Below are positions 16,259-24,963 of a stretch of 64,000 nucleotides of DNA, piece after piece. Location: assembly GCA_965230495.1 (NCBI GenBank), contig OZ246004.1:1488001-1552000 (forward strand), written 5' to 3'. The translations under genes and the position numbers were made by a program. The notes under the pieces were generated by a model, which worked only from the letters and a program-made list of their open reading frames with translations, had not been told where the DNA came from and searched no databases. Every line of letters begins with the position of its first letter. The stretch's first letter is position 1. The DNA comes from JACJYM01 sp965230495 (GTDB taxonomy: Bacteria > Bacteroidota > Bacteroidia > Chitinophagales > Saprospiraceae).

Positions 16259-17257
16259 TTATAAATTTAATTTTTTAATTTCTGTCTCGAATCTTCTTAT
16301 CACATCATCTAGTTTTGCATATACGCCTCCACCAGATGCGTTTTTATGTCCACCCCCATTAAAGTATTTAGTAGCTATCTCTTGCACGTTAATATCTCCT
16401 TTGCTTCTGAGAGATATTTTTATAATAGAAGGTTGTTCTGTTATAAATCCTGCTACCCTCACTTTTTTAATCTTCAGCAAATAATTCACTATTCCCTCCG
16501 TATCTCCTCTCTGAATATTGAATCTCTTATAATCTTCTCTTGTAAGGTAAATATATCCTGCCTTGGCCTTTTCCATTATATTCATCCTGCGATTTAAGCA
16601 ATATCCAAGAAGTTTGAGATTCTTTACCTCCATACTATTAAATATAGAATCTTGAAGAGCATAATCATCAACTCCCATTTCCTTAAGTTTGGCAGCCACT
16701 TGATATGTATAAGATCTGGTACTATACTTAAAAGATCCGGTATCTGTAATTATCCCAGTCAACAATGCTTCTCCCATAAATGGATCCATTTTGCCAAATA
16801 ACTCAAGATCTTCGAAAATTTTAAACACTAATTCGGAAGTGCTACTAGCCTCAGTATCATGAAATATGATATCAGGAAATGCTCCAGGATACAAATGATG
16901 ATCGACGAGAATTTTGACAGCTCCTTCATTTTGACTCACTGCTTCCCCTAATTTATCAATCCTATCTAAATCATTAAAATCCAAACAAAAAATTACTTCT
17001 CCTTGCAAAACCTCATCTATACAATTTTGATTTTCCAGGTCATAGATCTTAATATCTTCATGTCCCTTTAAATAAGAAAAAACGACAGGATATTCCGAGG
17101 GAAAAATTATGGTAACAGTATGCATAAATTTCTTTAGCATCATTGCCAGACCAAGAGATGATCCCATAGAATCACCATCAGGATTTCTATGGGAAAGGAT
17201 CACCATTTTTTTTGGCTCCCCTCGAATAATCTTTTCTAATTTTTTAATATCTTCCAT
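16259..17257 (-). CDS. nrnA: DHH phosphoesterase, NrnA-like oligoribonuclease/pAp phosphatase
   Basis: A 332-residue DHH-DHHA1 enzyme. N-terminal motifs that bind two metal ions are SHRNPDGDSMGSSLG, CLDFND and VDHHLYPG. Near the C-terminus the DHHA1 substrate loop is FNGGGHKNASGG. Bacterial NrnA degrades short RNAs (2-5 nt) and, in many cases, dephosphorylates pAp to AMP; Bacteroidota lack Orn, so this protein probably clears nanoRNA. The gene is first of a two-gene unit with the FKBP lipoprotein. Length and motifs are normal. Confidence 0.9.
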   Translation of the reverse strand: MEDIKKLEKIIRGEPKKMVILSHRNPDGDSMGSSLGLAMMLKKFMHTVTIIFPSEYPVVFSYLKGHEDIKIYDLENQNCIDEVLQGEVIFCLDFNDLDRIDKLGEAVSQNEGAVKILVDHHLYPGAFPDIIFHDTEASSTSELVFKIFEDLELFGKMDPFMGEALLTGIITDTGSFKYSTRSYTYQVAAKLKEMGVDDYALQDSIFNSMEVKNLKLLGYCLNRRMNIMEKAKAGYIYLTREDYKRFNIQRGDTEGIVNYLLKIKKVRVAGFITEQPSIIKISLRSKGDINVQEIATKYFNGGGHKNASGGGVYAKLDDVIRRFETEIKKLNL

Positions 17258-17336
17258 AAAGTGGGGCGAAATTGAGCATTTAAAGTCTTATTACAAAATA
17301 ATAGCATTTAAAATATCTTAATTTACATGGCTTTTA

Positions 17337-17344
17337 TACATTTG
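17337..17344 (+). promoter_or_regulatory. -7 box for ndk
   Basis: TACATTTG is an exact TAnnTTTG match 48 bases before the ndk ATG. Confidence 0.55.
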
Positions 17345-17391
17345 CGGGGTTTTATAAATTTAAATGAATTAACATATAAAAATAGAAAATT

Positions 17392-17814
17392 ATGTCTGGA
17401 AGAAGAACCTTAACTATGATTAAACCTGATGCGGTTAAAGGAGGTCATATCGGTGCCATATTGGCTCAAATCAATGAAGCTGGATTCAAAATCGTTGCCA
17501 TGAAATACACAAAACTTTCGGAAGAAAAGGCTGGTGAATTCTATGCAGTTCACAAAGAAAGACCTTTTTACGGAGAGTTAGTTGATTTTATGTCTTCAGG
17601 ACCTATTGTTGCTGCTATATTGGAAAAAGACAATGCTGTTGAGGACTTTAGGAAACTCATTGGAGCTACCAATCCTGCAGAAGCGGCCCCAGGAACCATT
17701 AGAGCTAGATTTGCCAAGAATATTGGAGAAAATGCTGTTCATGGTTCCGATAGTGATGAAAACGCTCAGATAGAGGGTTCATTTCATTTTTCCGGAACAG
17801 AAATATTTGCGTAA
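17392..17814 (+). CDS. ndk: Nucleoside diphosphate kinase
   Basis: Balances NTP and dNTP pools by moving the gamma-phosphate between nucleotides through a phosphohistidine. The 140-residue protein has the start RRTLTMIKPDAVKGGHIG, the substrate region YAVHKERPFYGELVDFM, the stretch GATNPAEAAPGTIR, and the catalytic His in NAVHGSDSDENA. Length and motifs are normal. It is monocistronic with its own promoter box and a strong terminator. Confidence 0.98.
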   Translation: MSGRRTLTMIKPDAVKGGHIGAILAQINEAGFKIVAMKYTKLSEEKAGEFYAVHKERPFYGELVDFMSSGPIVAAILEKDNAVEDFRKLIGATNPAEAAPGTIRARFAKNIGENAVHGSDSDENAQIEGSFHFSGTEIFA

Positions 17815-17821
17815 AATACTG

Positions 17822-17858
17822 AATGGGGATTTTATAGCATTGTTATAAAATCCCCATT
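17822..17858. terminator. Two-way terminator between ndk and chrA
   Basis: AATGGGGATTTTATA (17822-17836) and TATAAAATCCCCATT (17844-17858) form a perfect 15 bp stem with a 7-base loop. It lies right after ndk, and its right arm overlaps the chrA stop codon, so one hairpin serves both convergent genes. Confidence 0.8.
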
Positions 17859-18972
17859 AAATCATATTTAAAAGATAACCTAGTATCGCCCCCCCTATTA
17901 TTATCCAAATAGCATTTATTTTTTTTACTCCAAAATAGAATACAAAACCTAGAGTTGCTATTAACACGTTTTGCCAAGAGGTAAACGTATCTACACTCAT
18001 TCTTATTAGTACTACAGCCATAATTGCTACTGCGGCTATATTAACGGAGTCCAAGAAATTTCGTAAGAAAATAGACTTCTGCATTTTAGATATTAATGGA
18101 TTAAGTAACCATACAAATAAGAAAGAAGGAAGAAATATTCCTATGGTCGCCCATACTGCACCACTAAAACCTCCCAACTGGTACCCAATAAAGGTAGCTG
18201 TCGACAAAACGGGACCAGGTGTAAATTGTCCCATTGCGACCGCATCCAGTAATTCTTGCCGAGTAAGTAATCCTGATTGAACAAGTTCTGTATCTAAATA
18301 AGCAAATAATACATATCCGCTTCCGTATAAAATAGATCCCACTTTCAAGAATTTTAAAAAAATGGAGGTACTTAAAAGTGAAGGACTCTTTGCTAAGCCT
18401 ATCAAAGACAAAAAAGTCGCCATCTCAAAAGACATCAATGCCTTATCTTTCCAAGTAAAGAAAATGGCTCCTAAAATTCCGGCCAGCAATAGAGCAACAA
18501 TTTCGTTAAAACGCAAAAAACTCACTAGTATCACAATAAGTCCTAGAATAATGAGCATATTATTTTTGATAGCTTTTTTACCCAATTTAAATATTGCTCC
18601 GGCAATAACTGCCAGTACCGCAGGTTTTATTCCCTCAAAAAATGGTTTGATATTTGGTTCTTCTCCATATTCTATATAGAACCACGCCAGGATCAATGTA
18701 GAAAGTGCGGCAGGAAAGATAAAACAAATTCCTGCTACAAATAATCCCTTGACTCCACCTCTCTCATAACCACAATGCATGGTCATTTCTGTAGAATTAG
18801 GTCCTGGCACTAAATTAGTTGCCCCTACCAAATCTAAAAAATGTTGTTTCGACATCCATCTTCTCTTTTCTACCACTTCATCATTCAGCATAGCAATATG
18901 TGCCGCAGGCCCGCCAAAAGCAAAGCATCCCAACTTAAAAAATAATGCACCTATTTCCTTTAATCTATTCAT
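17857..18972 (-). CDS. chrA: Chromate transporter family protein ChrA
   Basis: A 371-residue inner-membrane protein of the CHR superfamily with two homologous halves. The first half has LGCFAFGGPAAHIAMLNDEVV and LVPGPNSTEMTMHCGY; the second has GSGYVLFAYLDTELV and MGQFTPGPVLSTATFIGYQL. About ten membrane segments are apparent. Known members export chromate, driven by the proton gradient; many genomic homologues have other or unknown substrates. No chrB or other metal genes are adjacent. Length is typical of long-chain two-domain ChrA. Confidence 0.9.
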   Translation of the reverse strand: MNRLKEIGALFFKLGCFAFGGPAAHIAMLNDEVVEKRRWMSKQHFLDLVGATNLVPGPNSTEMTMHCGYERGGVKGLFVAGICFIFPAALSTLILAWFYIEYGEEPNIKPFFEGIKPAVLAVIAGAIFKLGKKAIKNNMLIILGLIVILVSFLRFNEIVALLLAGILGAIFFTWKDKALMSFEMATFLSLIGLAKSPSLLSTSIFLKFLKVGSILYGSGYVLFAYLDTELVQSGLLTRQELLDAVAMGQFTPGPVLSTATFIGYQLGGFSGAVWATIGIFLPSFLFVWLLNPLISKMQKSIFLRNFLDSVNIAAVAIMAVVLIRMSVDTFTSWQNVLIATLGFVFYFGVKKINAIWIIIGGAILGYLLNMI

Positions 18973-19137
18973 CTTATATATTATCCTTAAGGGTTTAAAT
19001 CTTGGTGTGGAGATTTAGTCATGCTAATCACATTGATTATAATTGACCAAGAATATTTTATCTAAAATATTAGAAATGGGTTAAAAGCAAAAAGATATTT
19101 AAATTTTTATCTTAGTGTCAATAATACATCTAGTAAA

Positions 19138-20502
19138 ATGGAAAAAAGAAGACTAAGTTTTTGGGAAATATGGAATATGAGTTTTGGATTTCTGGGTATT
19201 CAGTTTGGCTTCGCCCTACAAGGTGGATTTATGTCAAGAATATTTCAAACGCTAGGAGCAGATAAAGGTGAAATACCTCTTTTATGGTTAGCAGCACCGT
19301 TGACAGGTCTAGTTGTACAACCAATTATTGGATACCTAAGCGATAGAACATGGCATCCCAGATTTGGTAGAAGAAGACCTTTTTTCTTAATAGGAGCTAT
19401 TTTGGCAAGTATTACTTTGTTTTTCGTTCCTCATTCTCCAGTGTTATGGGTTGCCGCAGGTTGTCTATGGATATTAGATGCCAGTATAAATATAAGTATG
19501 GAACCCTTCCGAGCACTAGTAGCTGATAAGTTACCTGATTCACAAAGATCTTATGGGTTCGTTGTACAAACATTAATAATTGGAATAGGCACCTGGGTGG
19601 CCAGCAATCTACCTTGGTTTATTAATCAACTTGGTATTTCTAATGAAGGACAGAATAATGTCATCCCAATGAATGTAAAAGTAGCATTTGCTGTAGGTGC
19701 GATGGTTTTTTTGATTAGTATTCTGTATACTGTATTTACCACCGATGAATATCCTCCTGAGGATATGGAAGAATTTGAAAGAGAAAAAAGAGAAAATAGT
19801 GGATTCCTCGCCGGTTTGAAGGAGATTTTTTCCAATGTGAAAAATATGCCCAGTACTATGATTAAGCTTGGCGTCGTTCAATTTTTCTCATGGTTTGCTT
19901 TTTTTACAATGTGGAGTATGGCCAATCCGTCTTTAACTGAACATGTGTTTTCATCACCCAAGCCCAACGAATCAGATTTTCCCAATCCGGTAGACTATAC
20001 TCAAGCCGAAGCAGCTTTTAACGATGCTTCTGATCTAGTAGGTTCTGCGATGGGGGTCTATGGTCTGACATCTATGGCATTCGCACTTCTTTTGGTATTA
20101 TATACAAGAAATAGAACAATAAATAGGAAATGGGTTCATATGGCAAGTCTTCTTATTGGTGGATTAGGCTTTATTCTCATGTACTATTCAAATTCTGTTT
20201 CCATGCTCTTTTTATGTTTTGGATGTATTGGAATTTCCTGGGGTAGTATTTTATCCATGCCTTATGCTATGCTGTCAAGTAGTGTCGATCCCAAAAAAAT
20301 GGGTATTATGATGGGACTTTTCAATATGTTTATAGTTATACCACAGATAACAGCCAGTCTGGGAGGAATAAATTTCTTTTCAAATCTCTTAGGAGATGCA
20401 GCTATTAACTCAATGATTTTGGCAGGTATTTCGTTAATTATTGCGGCTTTATCTAATTTACTAATAACTGAAAAGAATGCTATAAGATATTCTGAAACCT
20501 AA
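19138..20502 (+). CDS. SLC45-type MFS transporter
   Basis: A 454-residue major facilitator with about twelve membrane segments. The N-terminal half shows SFWEIWNMSFGFLGIQFG, QPIIGYLSDRTW and RFGRRRPFFLIGA (loop 2-3 motif), which together resemble SLC45-family transporters: proton-linked uptake of sucrose or maltose-type disaccharides. A long acidic loop (about 200-222) joins the halves. It ends one base before recQ, so the two are probably cotranscribed, though a functional link is not evident. No sugar hydrolase is adjacent; the substrate is inferred from the family only. Confidence 0.8.
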   Translation: MEKRRLSFWEIWNMSFGFLGIQFGFALQGGFMSRIFQTLGADKGEIPLLWLAAPLTGLVVQPIIGYLSDRTWHPRFGRRRPFFLIGAILASITLFFVPHSPVLWVAAGCLWILDASINISMEPFRALVADKLPDSQRSYGFVVQTLIIGIGTWVASNLPWFINQLGISNEGQNNVIPMNVKVAFAVGAMVFLISILYTVFTTDEYPPEDMEEFEREKRENSGFLAGLKEIFSNVKNMPSTMIKLGVVQFFSWFAFFTMWSMANPSLTEHVFSSPKPNESDFPNPVDYTQAEAAFNDASDLVGSAMGVYGLTSMAFALLLVLYTRNRTINRKWVHMASLLIGGLGFILMYYSNSVSMLFLCFGCIGISWGSILSMPYAMLSSSVDPKKMGIMMGLFNMFIVIPQITASLGGINFFSNLLGDAAINSMILAGISLIIAALSNLLITEKNAIRYSET

Positions 20503-20503
20503 A

Positions 20504-22405
20504 ATGACAAGTAAAGAAGTTCTAAAAAAGTACTGGGGATATAATAGTTTTAGAGATACTCAAGAAGCCATTATTAATTCTGTATTAGAGTACAATGATA
20601 CTATAGCTTTACTACCCACAGGGGGTGGTAAGTCCATCTGTTATCAGGTTCCTACTATGATGGGGCACCACAAAAAGGCTATAGTGGTTTCTCCTTTGAT
20701 TTCATTAATGAATGACCAGGTTGATAATCTCAATAGACAGGGGATAAAAGCTATAGCTCTACATAGTGGTCTTTCGAAATTCGAAATAGATATTGCCCTA
20801 GATAATTTCATTTATGGGTCCTATCATTTCTTATACATATCTCCTGAAAGAATTTTATCTCCATTATTCCAAACACGCCTTGGAAAAATGAAAATCGACC
20901 TAATAGCTATAGATGAAGCTCATTGTATTTCTCAATGGGGTTTCGATTTCCGTCCTTCTTATCTCACCATTCCAATGATTCGCCAGTTTCATTCTTCTGT
21001 ACCGATAATTGCTCTAACAGCTACCGCTACCAAAAAAGTAATTTCCGATATAGAAAAACAATTAGAATTGAGAAGACCAAAAATCTTTTCTAAATCCTTC
21101 GCCAGAGAAAACATTCAATTCTTTGCTATTGAAAGTGATAACAAAAATATAGAGTTATTAAACATATTAAGAAAACTGAATGGAAGCGGAATTATATATA
21201 CGAGAAATAGACGAAAAACTGTTCAGTTAGCTAAGTGGTTAGAACAGTATAAATTTAGCACTGGTCATTATCATGCTGGCATGTCTGCAATGGATAGAAA
21301 TCTTGTTCAGGAAAAATGGAAAAAAGGTGATATCAGAATAGTAGTTGCTACCAATGCTTTTGGGATGGGAATTGATAAAGCAAATGTTCAATTTGTTATT
21401 CACATGGATATACCTAATTCTATCGAAGAATATTATCAGGAAGCAGGACGTGCTGGAAGAAATGGCAACATCTCATACGCAATATCCATATATAATAATC
21501 ATGACTTAACAAATCTTCTTGATCTGTTCGAAAAACAATTTCCAACATTTGATCAGATCAAATCTACTTATATTACTCTCTGTCAATATTTGAAAATAGC
21601 TATAGGAGCTGGAATTAATGAAACACGTCAAATTGATATCTCTGATTTTATCGAATTTACTTCTATCGAGAAATCTATAGTGCATAGTGCTCTTAAAATT
21701 TTAGAACAAGAAGGATGGATTACCAGATCCGAAGGCATCAAACAGCCTCCTAAACTAATGATTACTGCTTCCAAAGAAGAAATTTACAATCTACCTTATT
21801 CGGAAGAATTATATAGTGACATATTATCATATACACTTAGAAATTATGAAGGTGTTTGGACACTTATGACCAACATAGATGAACATAAGATGTCTAAGGA
21901 TTTGGAGATCGATATTCAAAAATTAATATTTTTCATCAAAGTAATGGCCAAAGATGGGATTGTTAATTATAAAGCATCTACATCGGGCAATAGTATTTCC
22001 TTTATTAGATCTCGGCCTCATAATAGCAACTTCTCAATTGAAAAACATCGTTATGCAGCTATCAAGGAAATGACTCTAAGGAGATTAAAAAAAATGATTA
22101 ACTATTTTACTACATCAGAATGTAGACAAAAAACAATACTTTCCTATTTCGAAGAAGAATCTCAGAATTGTGGAAGGTGTGATATTTGCATGGGTAGTCA
22201 CGATATACATTTGTCTAAAGAAGACGAAAAAATTCTAAAATCTCATCTCAACAAGTTTACTCAAGGTTACTCCTTAAAGAAATACCTATTGGCATGGCCA
22301 TATCATAAACGGAAGGCCGTACGAAATACTCTTCTTCAATTGGAAAATAAGGAAATATTAAGTCTAGTAGGTGATCAGATTATTTTGAAAATTCACCAAA
22401 ATTAA
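20504..22405 (+). CDS. recQ: ATP-dependent DNA helicase RecQ
   Basis: A 633-residue superfamily 2 helicase that unwinds DNA 3' to 5' in recombination and fork repair. In order: FRDTQEAII (motif 0), LPTGGGKSICYQ (Walker A), DEAHCISQWGFDFRP (motif II), ALTATATKKV (III), MGIDKANVQFVIH (V) and YQEAGRAGRNG (VI). A zinc cluster follows (CRQ...NCGRCDIC, about 542-566), then a winged helix. There is no clear HRDC domain; the last 60 residues are short. Many Bacteroidota carry more than one RecQ, and this short form may be a paralogue. Confidence 0.93.
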   Translation: MTSKEVLKKYWGYNSFRDTQEAIINSVLEYNDTIALLPTGGGKSICYQVPTMMGHHKKAIVVSPLISLMNDQVDNLNRQGIKAIALHSGLSKFEIDIALDNFIYGSYHFLYISPERILSPLFQTRLGKMKIDLIAIDEAHCISQWGFDFRPSYLTIPMIRQFHSSVPIIALTATATKKVISDIEKQLELRRPKIFSKSFARENIQFFAIESDNKNIELLNILRKLNGSGIIYTRNRRKTVQLAKWLEQYKFSTGHYHAGMSAMDRNLVQEKWKKGDIRIVVATNAFGMGIDKANVQFVIHMDIPNSIEEYYQEAGRAGRNGNISYAISIYNNHDLTNLLDLFEKQFPTFDQIKSTYITLCQYLKIAIGAGINETRQIDISDFIEFTSIEKSIVHSALKILEQEGWITRSEGIKQPPKLMITASKEEIYNLPYSEELYSDILSYTLRNYEGVWTLMTNIDEHKMSKDLEIDIQKLIFFIKVMAKDGIVNYKASTSGNSISFIRSRPHNSNFSIEKHRYAAIKEMTLRRLKKMINYFTTSECRQKTILSYFEEESQNCGRCDICMGSHDIHLSKEDEKILKSHLNKFTQGYSLKKYLLAWPYHKRKAVRNTLLQLENKEILSLVGDQIILKIHQN

Positions 22406-22413
22406 CTGAGCGA

Positions 22414-23520
22414 TTGACCAAAAAAAGAGAGCATATCGTTATTTGTCTATCTAATGATCTCAGTTATGATCAACGAATGATCAGAATTGCAACAAGTTTA
22501 TCCAAAAATTATGATGTCACTCTAATAGGCAGAGTAAAGAAAAATTCAATTCCATTGACTAAAAGACCCTACCAACAATTGCGTCTTTCTCTATTTTTCA
22601 ACTATGGAATTTTGTTTTATTTGGAACTTAACTTTAGAATACTGACACTCCTTCTATTCAAACCATTTGATATGATATATTCTGTAGATCTAGACACTAT
22701 TACCTCCTGTTCTATAATCAAACTAATAAGATTCAAACGATCTATATTTGACTCACATGAGATATTCGAGGAAACACCGGAATTACAAAACAGATTCATT
22801 AAGAAAACTATTTGGAAATGTGTCGGGAAAATTTGCATCCCCCTTCAGAGTGTCTGTATTACTGTCGGGGATGAAGTGAAAAAATATCTTGAAAAAAAAT
22901 ATAACAATTCCTTTCATGTAGTAAGAAATGTTCCTTTTGAATACAAAGGAGGAAGATCAAATACAAGTGAAAAAGTTATTCTATACCAAGGGGCTCTAAA
23001 TAAAGGCAGAGGTTTGGAACAATTGATAGAAGCAATGGAATATGTAATTCAGAATTATCAATTATGGATCGTCGGAGAAGGTGATATTTCCCAAGCACTG
23101 AAAGATCAAGCATCCGCTTCCTCTGTAAATGAAAAGATCAAATTCTTGGGATATAAAAAACCTGAGGAACTAATTAAAATTACCAAAAAGGCTTACTTAG
23201 GTATAAATTTAATAGAAAGCTCTAGCCTAAACTATTACTATTCTCTGGCCAATAAGTTTTTTGATTACATTCAGGCAGGCCTTCCGAGTATTAACATGAG
23301 TTATCCCGAGTATAAAGCTTTGAACGAAGTGCATAAAGTAGGCTTATTAATTGATAAGCTGGATGCCAAAGAAGTAGCTAAAACGATAAACAAACTTATT
23401 GAAGATAAAAATGAATACCTTACTTTAAAAGAAAACTGTCATATAGCTGCAAAGCAACTCTGTTGGGAAAATGAAGAAATCAGGCTATTTGAAATTATGG
23501 AAAAATTGGTAAGACATTAG
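22414..23520 (+). CDS. Glycosyltransferase, GT4-like
   Basis: A 368-residue GT-B glycosyltransferase. The N-terminal half has DLSYDQRMIRIATSLSKNYD and YSVDLDTITS (acceptor side); the C-terminal half has VILYQGALNKGRGLEQLIEA, WIVGEGDIS and a late Glu-containing region (LGINLIESSSLNYYYSLANK) as in GT4 enzymes, which bind the nucleotide sugar. It probably adds a sugar to an envelope polysaccharide. The start is TTG at 22414, eight bases after recQ; no ATG is available nearby. The rhamnose genes rmlD and rmlC lie 1.4 kb downstream on the other strand. Confidence 0.82.
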   Translation: MTKKREHIVICLSNDLSYDQRMIRIATSLSKNYDVTLIGRVKKNSIPLTKRPYQQLRLSLFFNYGILFYLELNFRILTLLLFKPFDMIYSVDLDTITSCSIIKLIRFKRSIFDSHEIFEETPELQNRFIKKTIWKCVGKICIPLQSVCITVGDEVKKYLEKKYNNSFHVVRNVPFEYKGGRSNTSEKVILYQGALNKGRGLEQLIEAMEYVIQNYQLWIVGEGDISQALKDQASASSVNEKIKFLGYKKPEELIKITKKAYLGINLIESSSLNYYYSLANKFFDYIQAGLPSINMSYPEYKALNEVHKVGLLIDKLDAKEVAKTINKLIEDKNEYLTLKENCHIAAKQLCWENEEIRLFEIMEKLVRH

Positions 23521-23592
23521 TTTTATTCTAAATTTGTCGATCTAACACAACAAGATATCAGAGAACTCAAAATAGCATTACGTAATTGTCAT

Positions 23593-24357
23593 TTGGATAG
23601 AACCAAAAGTTTATTCGATTGGGATAGCATAGCGATGAAACCTCAATTCATTGAAAAAACTGACTTAAACTCTAGTCTAAAGGATCTGGAAAACCAGCAA
23701 CTTGATCTGATCTTATTGCCTCTCGTAGATATACCTTTTGGTAGTTTTTATAATACTTCGATTGCCGCTCTTTCTAATAGAACAAAATCGATACATACAT
23801 TGGTTATTCCATCGCATTTACATTCCCGAAAGTATGATTTTCAATTACAAAAAAATAGTTCTTTGACTGTTTCATCCGAACTCATCCGGAGTCAAATGTC
23901 TTATTTTAGACCCGATTTAAGAATCGAGGTTATGGATCAATCTGATTTATCTTCAGCTATAGAAACGTCAATGACGCAAACTTCCTTTATCGTAAACAAA
24001 GAGATGATAGAAAGTACGGAAACTGATTACATACATTTTGATTTAAGTCCTAAAGAAATCGTTCCAATGCCGGGAACTGGTACATGGGCTCTTGTGTGCA
24101 ATTCGGAAAATATAGAGCTAAGAAAAAGCCTAACGAAAATTCATAATAAACACACTGCCATATGTACTAATATAGAAAGGAAAGTTAGTAAAGCTTTTGA
24201 CAATAATGTCGGTGTTTATTGTGAAAAAGATTTATCTGACAATTATCATATTTATGGTGTCCGTTTGAACAAAGAAAAAAATCAACTTGTTAGAAAGGAA
24301 TTGTCTTATTCGACTACGGTTAATTTAGCCGAAGATTTAATTTTACATTTAAAATAA
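23593..24357 (+). CDS. Degenerate hydroxymethylbilane synthase (HemC)-like protein
   Basis: A 254-residue protein whose C-terminal half aligns with HemC: MPGTGTWALV (HemC PAPAQGAM-type), HNKHTAICTNIERKVSKAF (HemC HEET..ER-type), then GVYC. The Cys that carries the dipyrromethane cofactor in HemC (GGC) is replaced (NNV). The N-terminal Arg/Ser/Lys binding residues are absent, and the active-site SMKDVP region reads PLVDIP. It is therefore unlikely to make hydroxymethylbilane. The start is uncertain: TTG at 23593 is used, but the frame is open back to the TAG that ends the glycosyltransferase gene and has no ATG. It lies between that gene and a degenerate exonuclease-like gene. Confidence 0.7.
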   Translation: MDRTKSLFDWDSIAMKPQFIEKTDLNSSLKDLENQQLDLILLPLVDIPFGSFYNTSIAALSNRTKSIHTLVIPSHLHSRKYDFQLQKNSSLTVSSELIRSQMSYFRPDLRIEVMDQSDLSSAIETSMTQTSFIVNKEMIESTETDYIHFDLSPKEIVPMPGTGTWALVCNSENIELRKSLTKIHNKHTAICTNIERKVSKAFDNNVGVYCEKDLSDNYHIYGVRLNKEKNQLVRKELSYSTTVNLAEDLILHLK

Positions 24358-24363
24358 TTATTC

Positions 24364-24963
24364 ATGTATTTGGTTTTTGATGTTAGCCCTATTTCCAAGC
24401 CTACAAATTATAAGGCTCCATTTTCTGACACTTTTGCCTGGCCTAGAATGATTCATCTTTCATGGATTTTATTAGATTCAGAACTTAAACCAAGTGAGGA
24501 TTTTGATTGTATTATCAAACCAGAGGGATTTACTCTTACCGATAAAATTGCTAAATATGCTAAGATAGATTCAGAAGATATCGAAACCAAAGCATCCCCT
24601 CTAGAAGAAGTTTTAAAGCAATTTTCAAAAGCCGTTGCAAATAGCAAATACTTGATTGCTCATAATATGAATATGAATGAATGTGTATTATCTGCTGAGT
24701 ATCTTAGAAAAAGTATTGATAATCCAATATTTAGAAATGAACGTATTTGTTTAATGCAAGAAGGAACTCATTTCTGTAAAATCCCAAATAATCGAGGTGG
24801 TTTTAAGTGGCCATCTCTTACGGAATTGCATGCGGTTAATTTTCATCAAAGGTATAGTCCTTCGGGTAATGCACGTGCTGATGTAATAGCTGCCGCCAGA
24901 TGTTTTATCAAAATGAAAAAAATGGGTATTCTCGAAGATCTCTTCGAGGAAGAGGAAAGCTAG
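24364..24963 (+). CDS. DnaQ-like exonuclease fold with altered active site
   Basis: A 199-residue relative of the 3'-5' exonucleases (RNase T/DnaQ fold) of Bacteroidota: family landmarks are MYLVFD, FAWPRMIHLSW, LIAHNM, GGFKWPSLTELH and ADVIAAARCF. The catalytic set is broken. Asp6 is kept, but the Glu two positions later is Ser8 (FDVS instead of FDTE). The second acidic site is Asn105, and the His five residues before Asp173 is Gly. Exonuclease activity is improbable; nucleic acid or protein binding could remain. It follows the HemC-like gene by 6 bases and ends against rmlD. Confidence 0.75.
   Translation: MYLVFDVSPISKPTNYKAPFSDTFAWPRMIHLSWILLDSELKPSEDFDCIIKPEGFTLTDKIAKYAKIDSEDIETKASPLEEVLKQFSKAVANSKYLIAHNMNMNECVLSAEYLRKSIDNPIFRNERICLMQEGTHFCKIPNNRGGFKWPSLTELHAVNFHQRYSPSGNARADVIAAARCFIKMKKMGILEDLFEEEES

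Noticed and set aside
23518..23592. Readthrough of the TAG that ends the glycosyltransferase into the HemC-like frame
   Set aside because: The two parts are unrelated folds and each looks complete; a non-ATG start after the stop is simpler. The open frame is mentioned in the findings.
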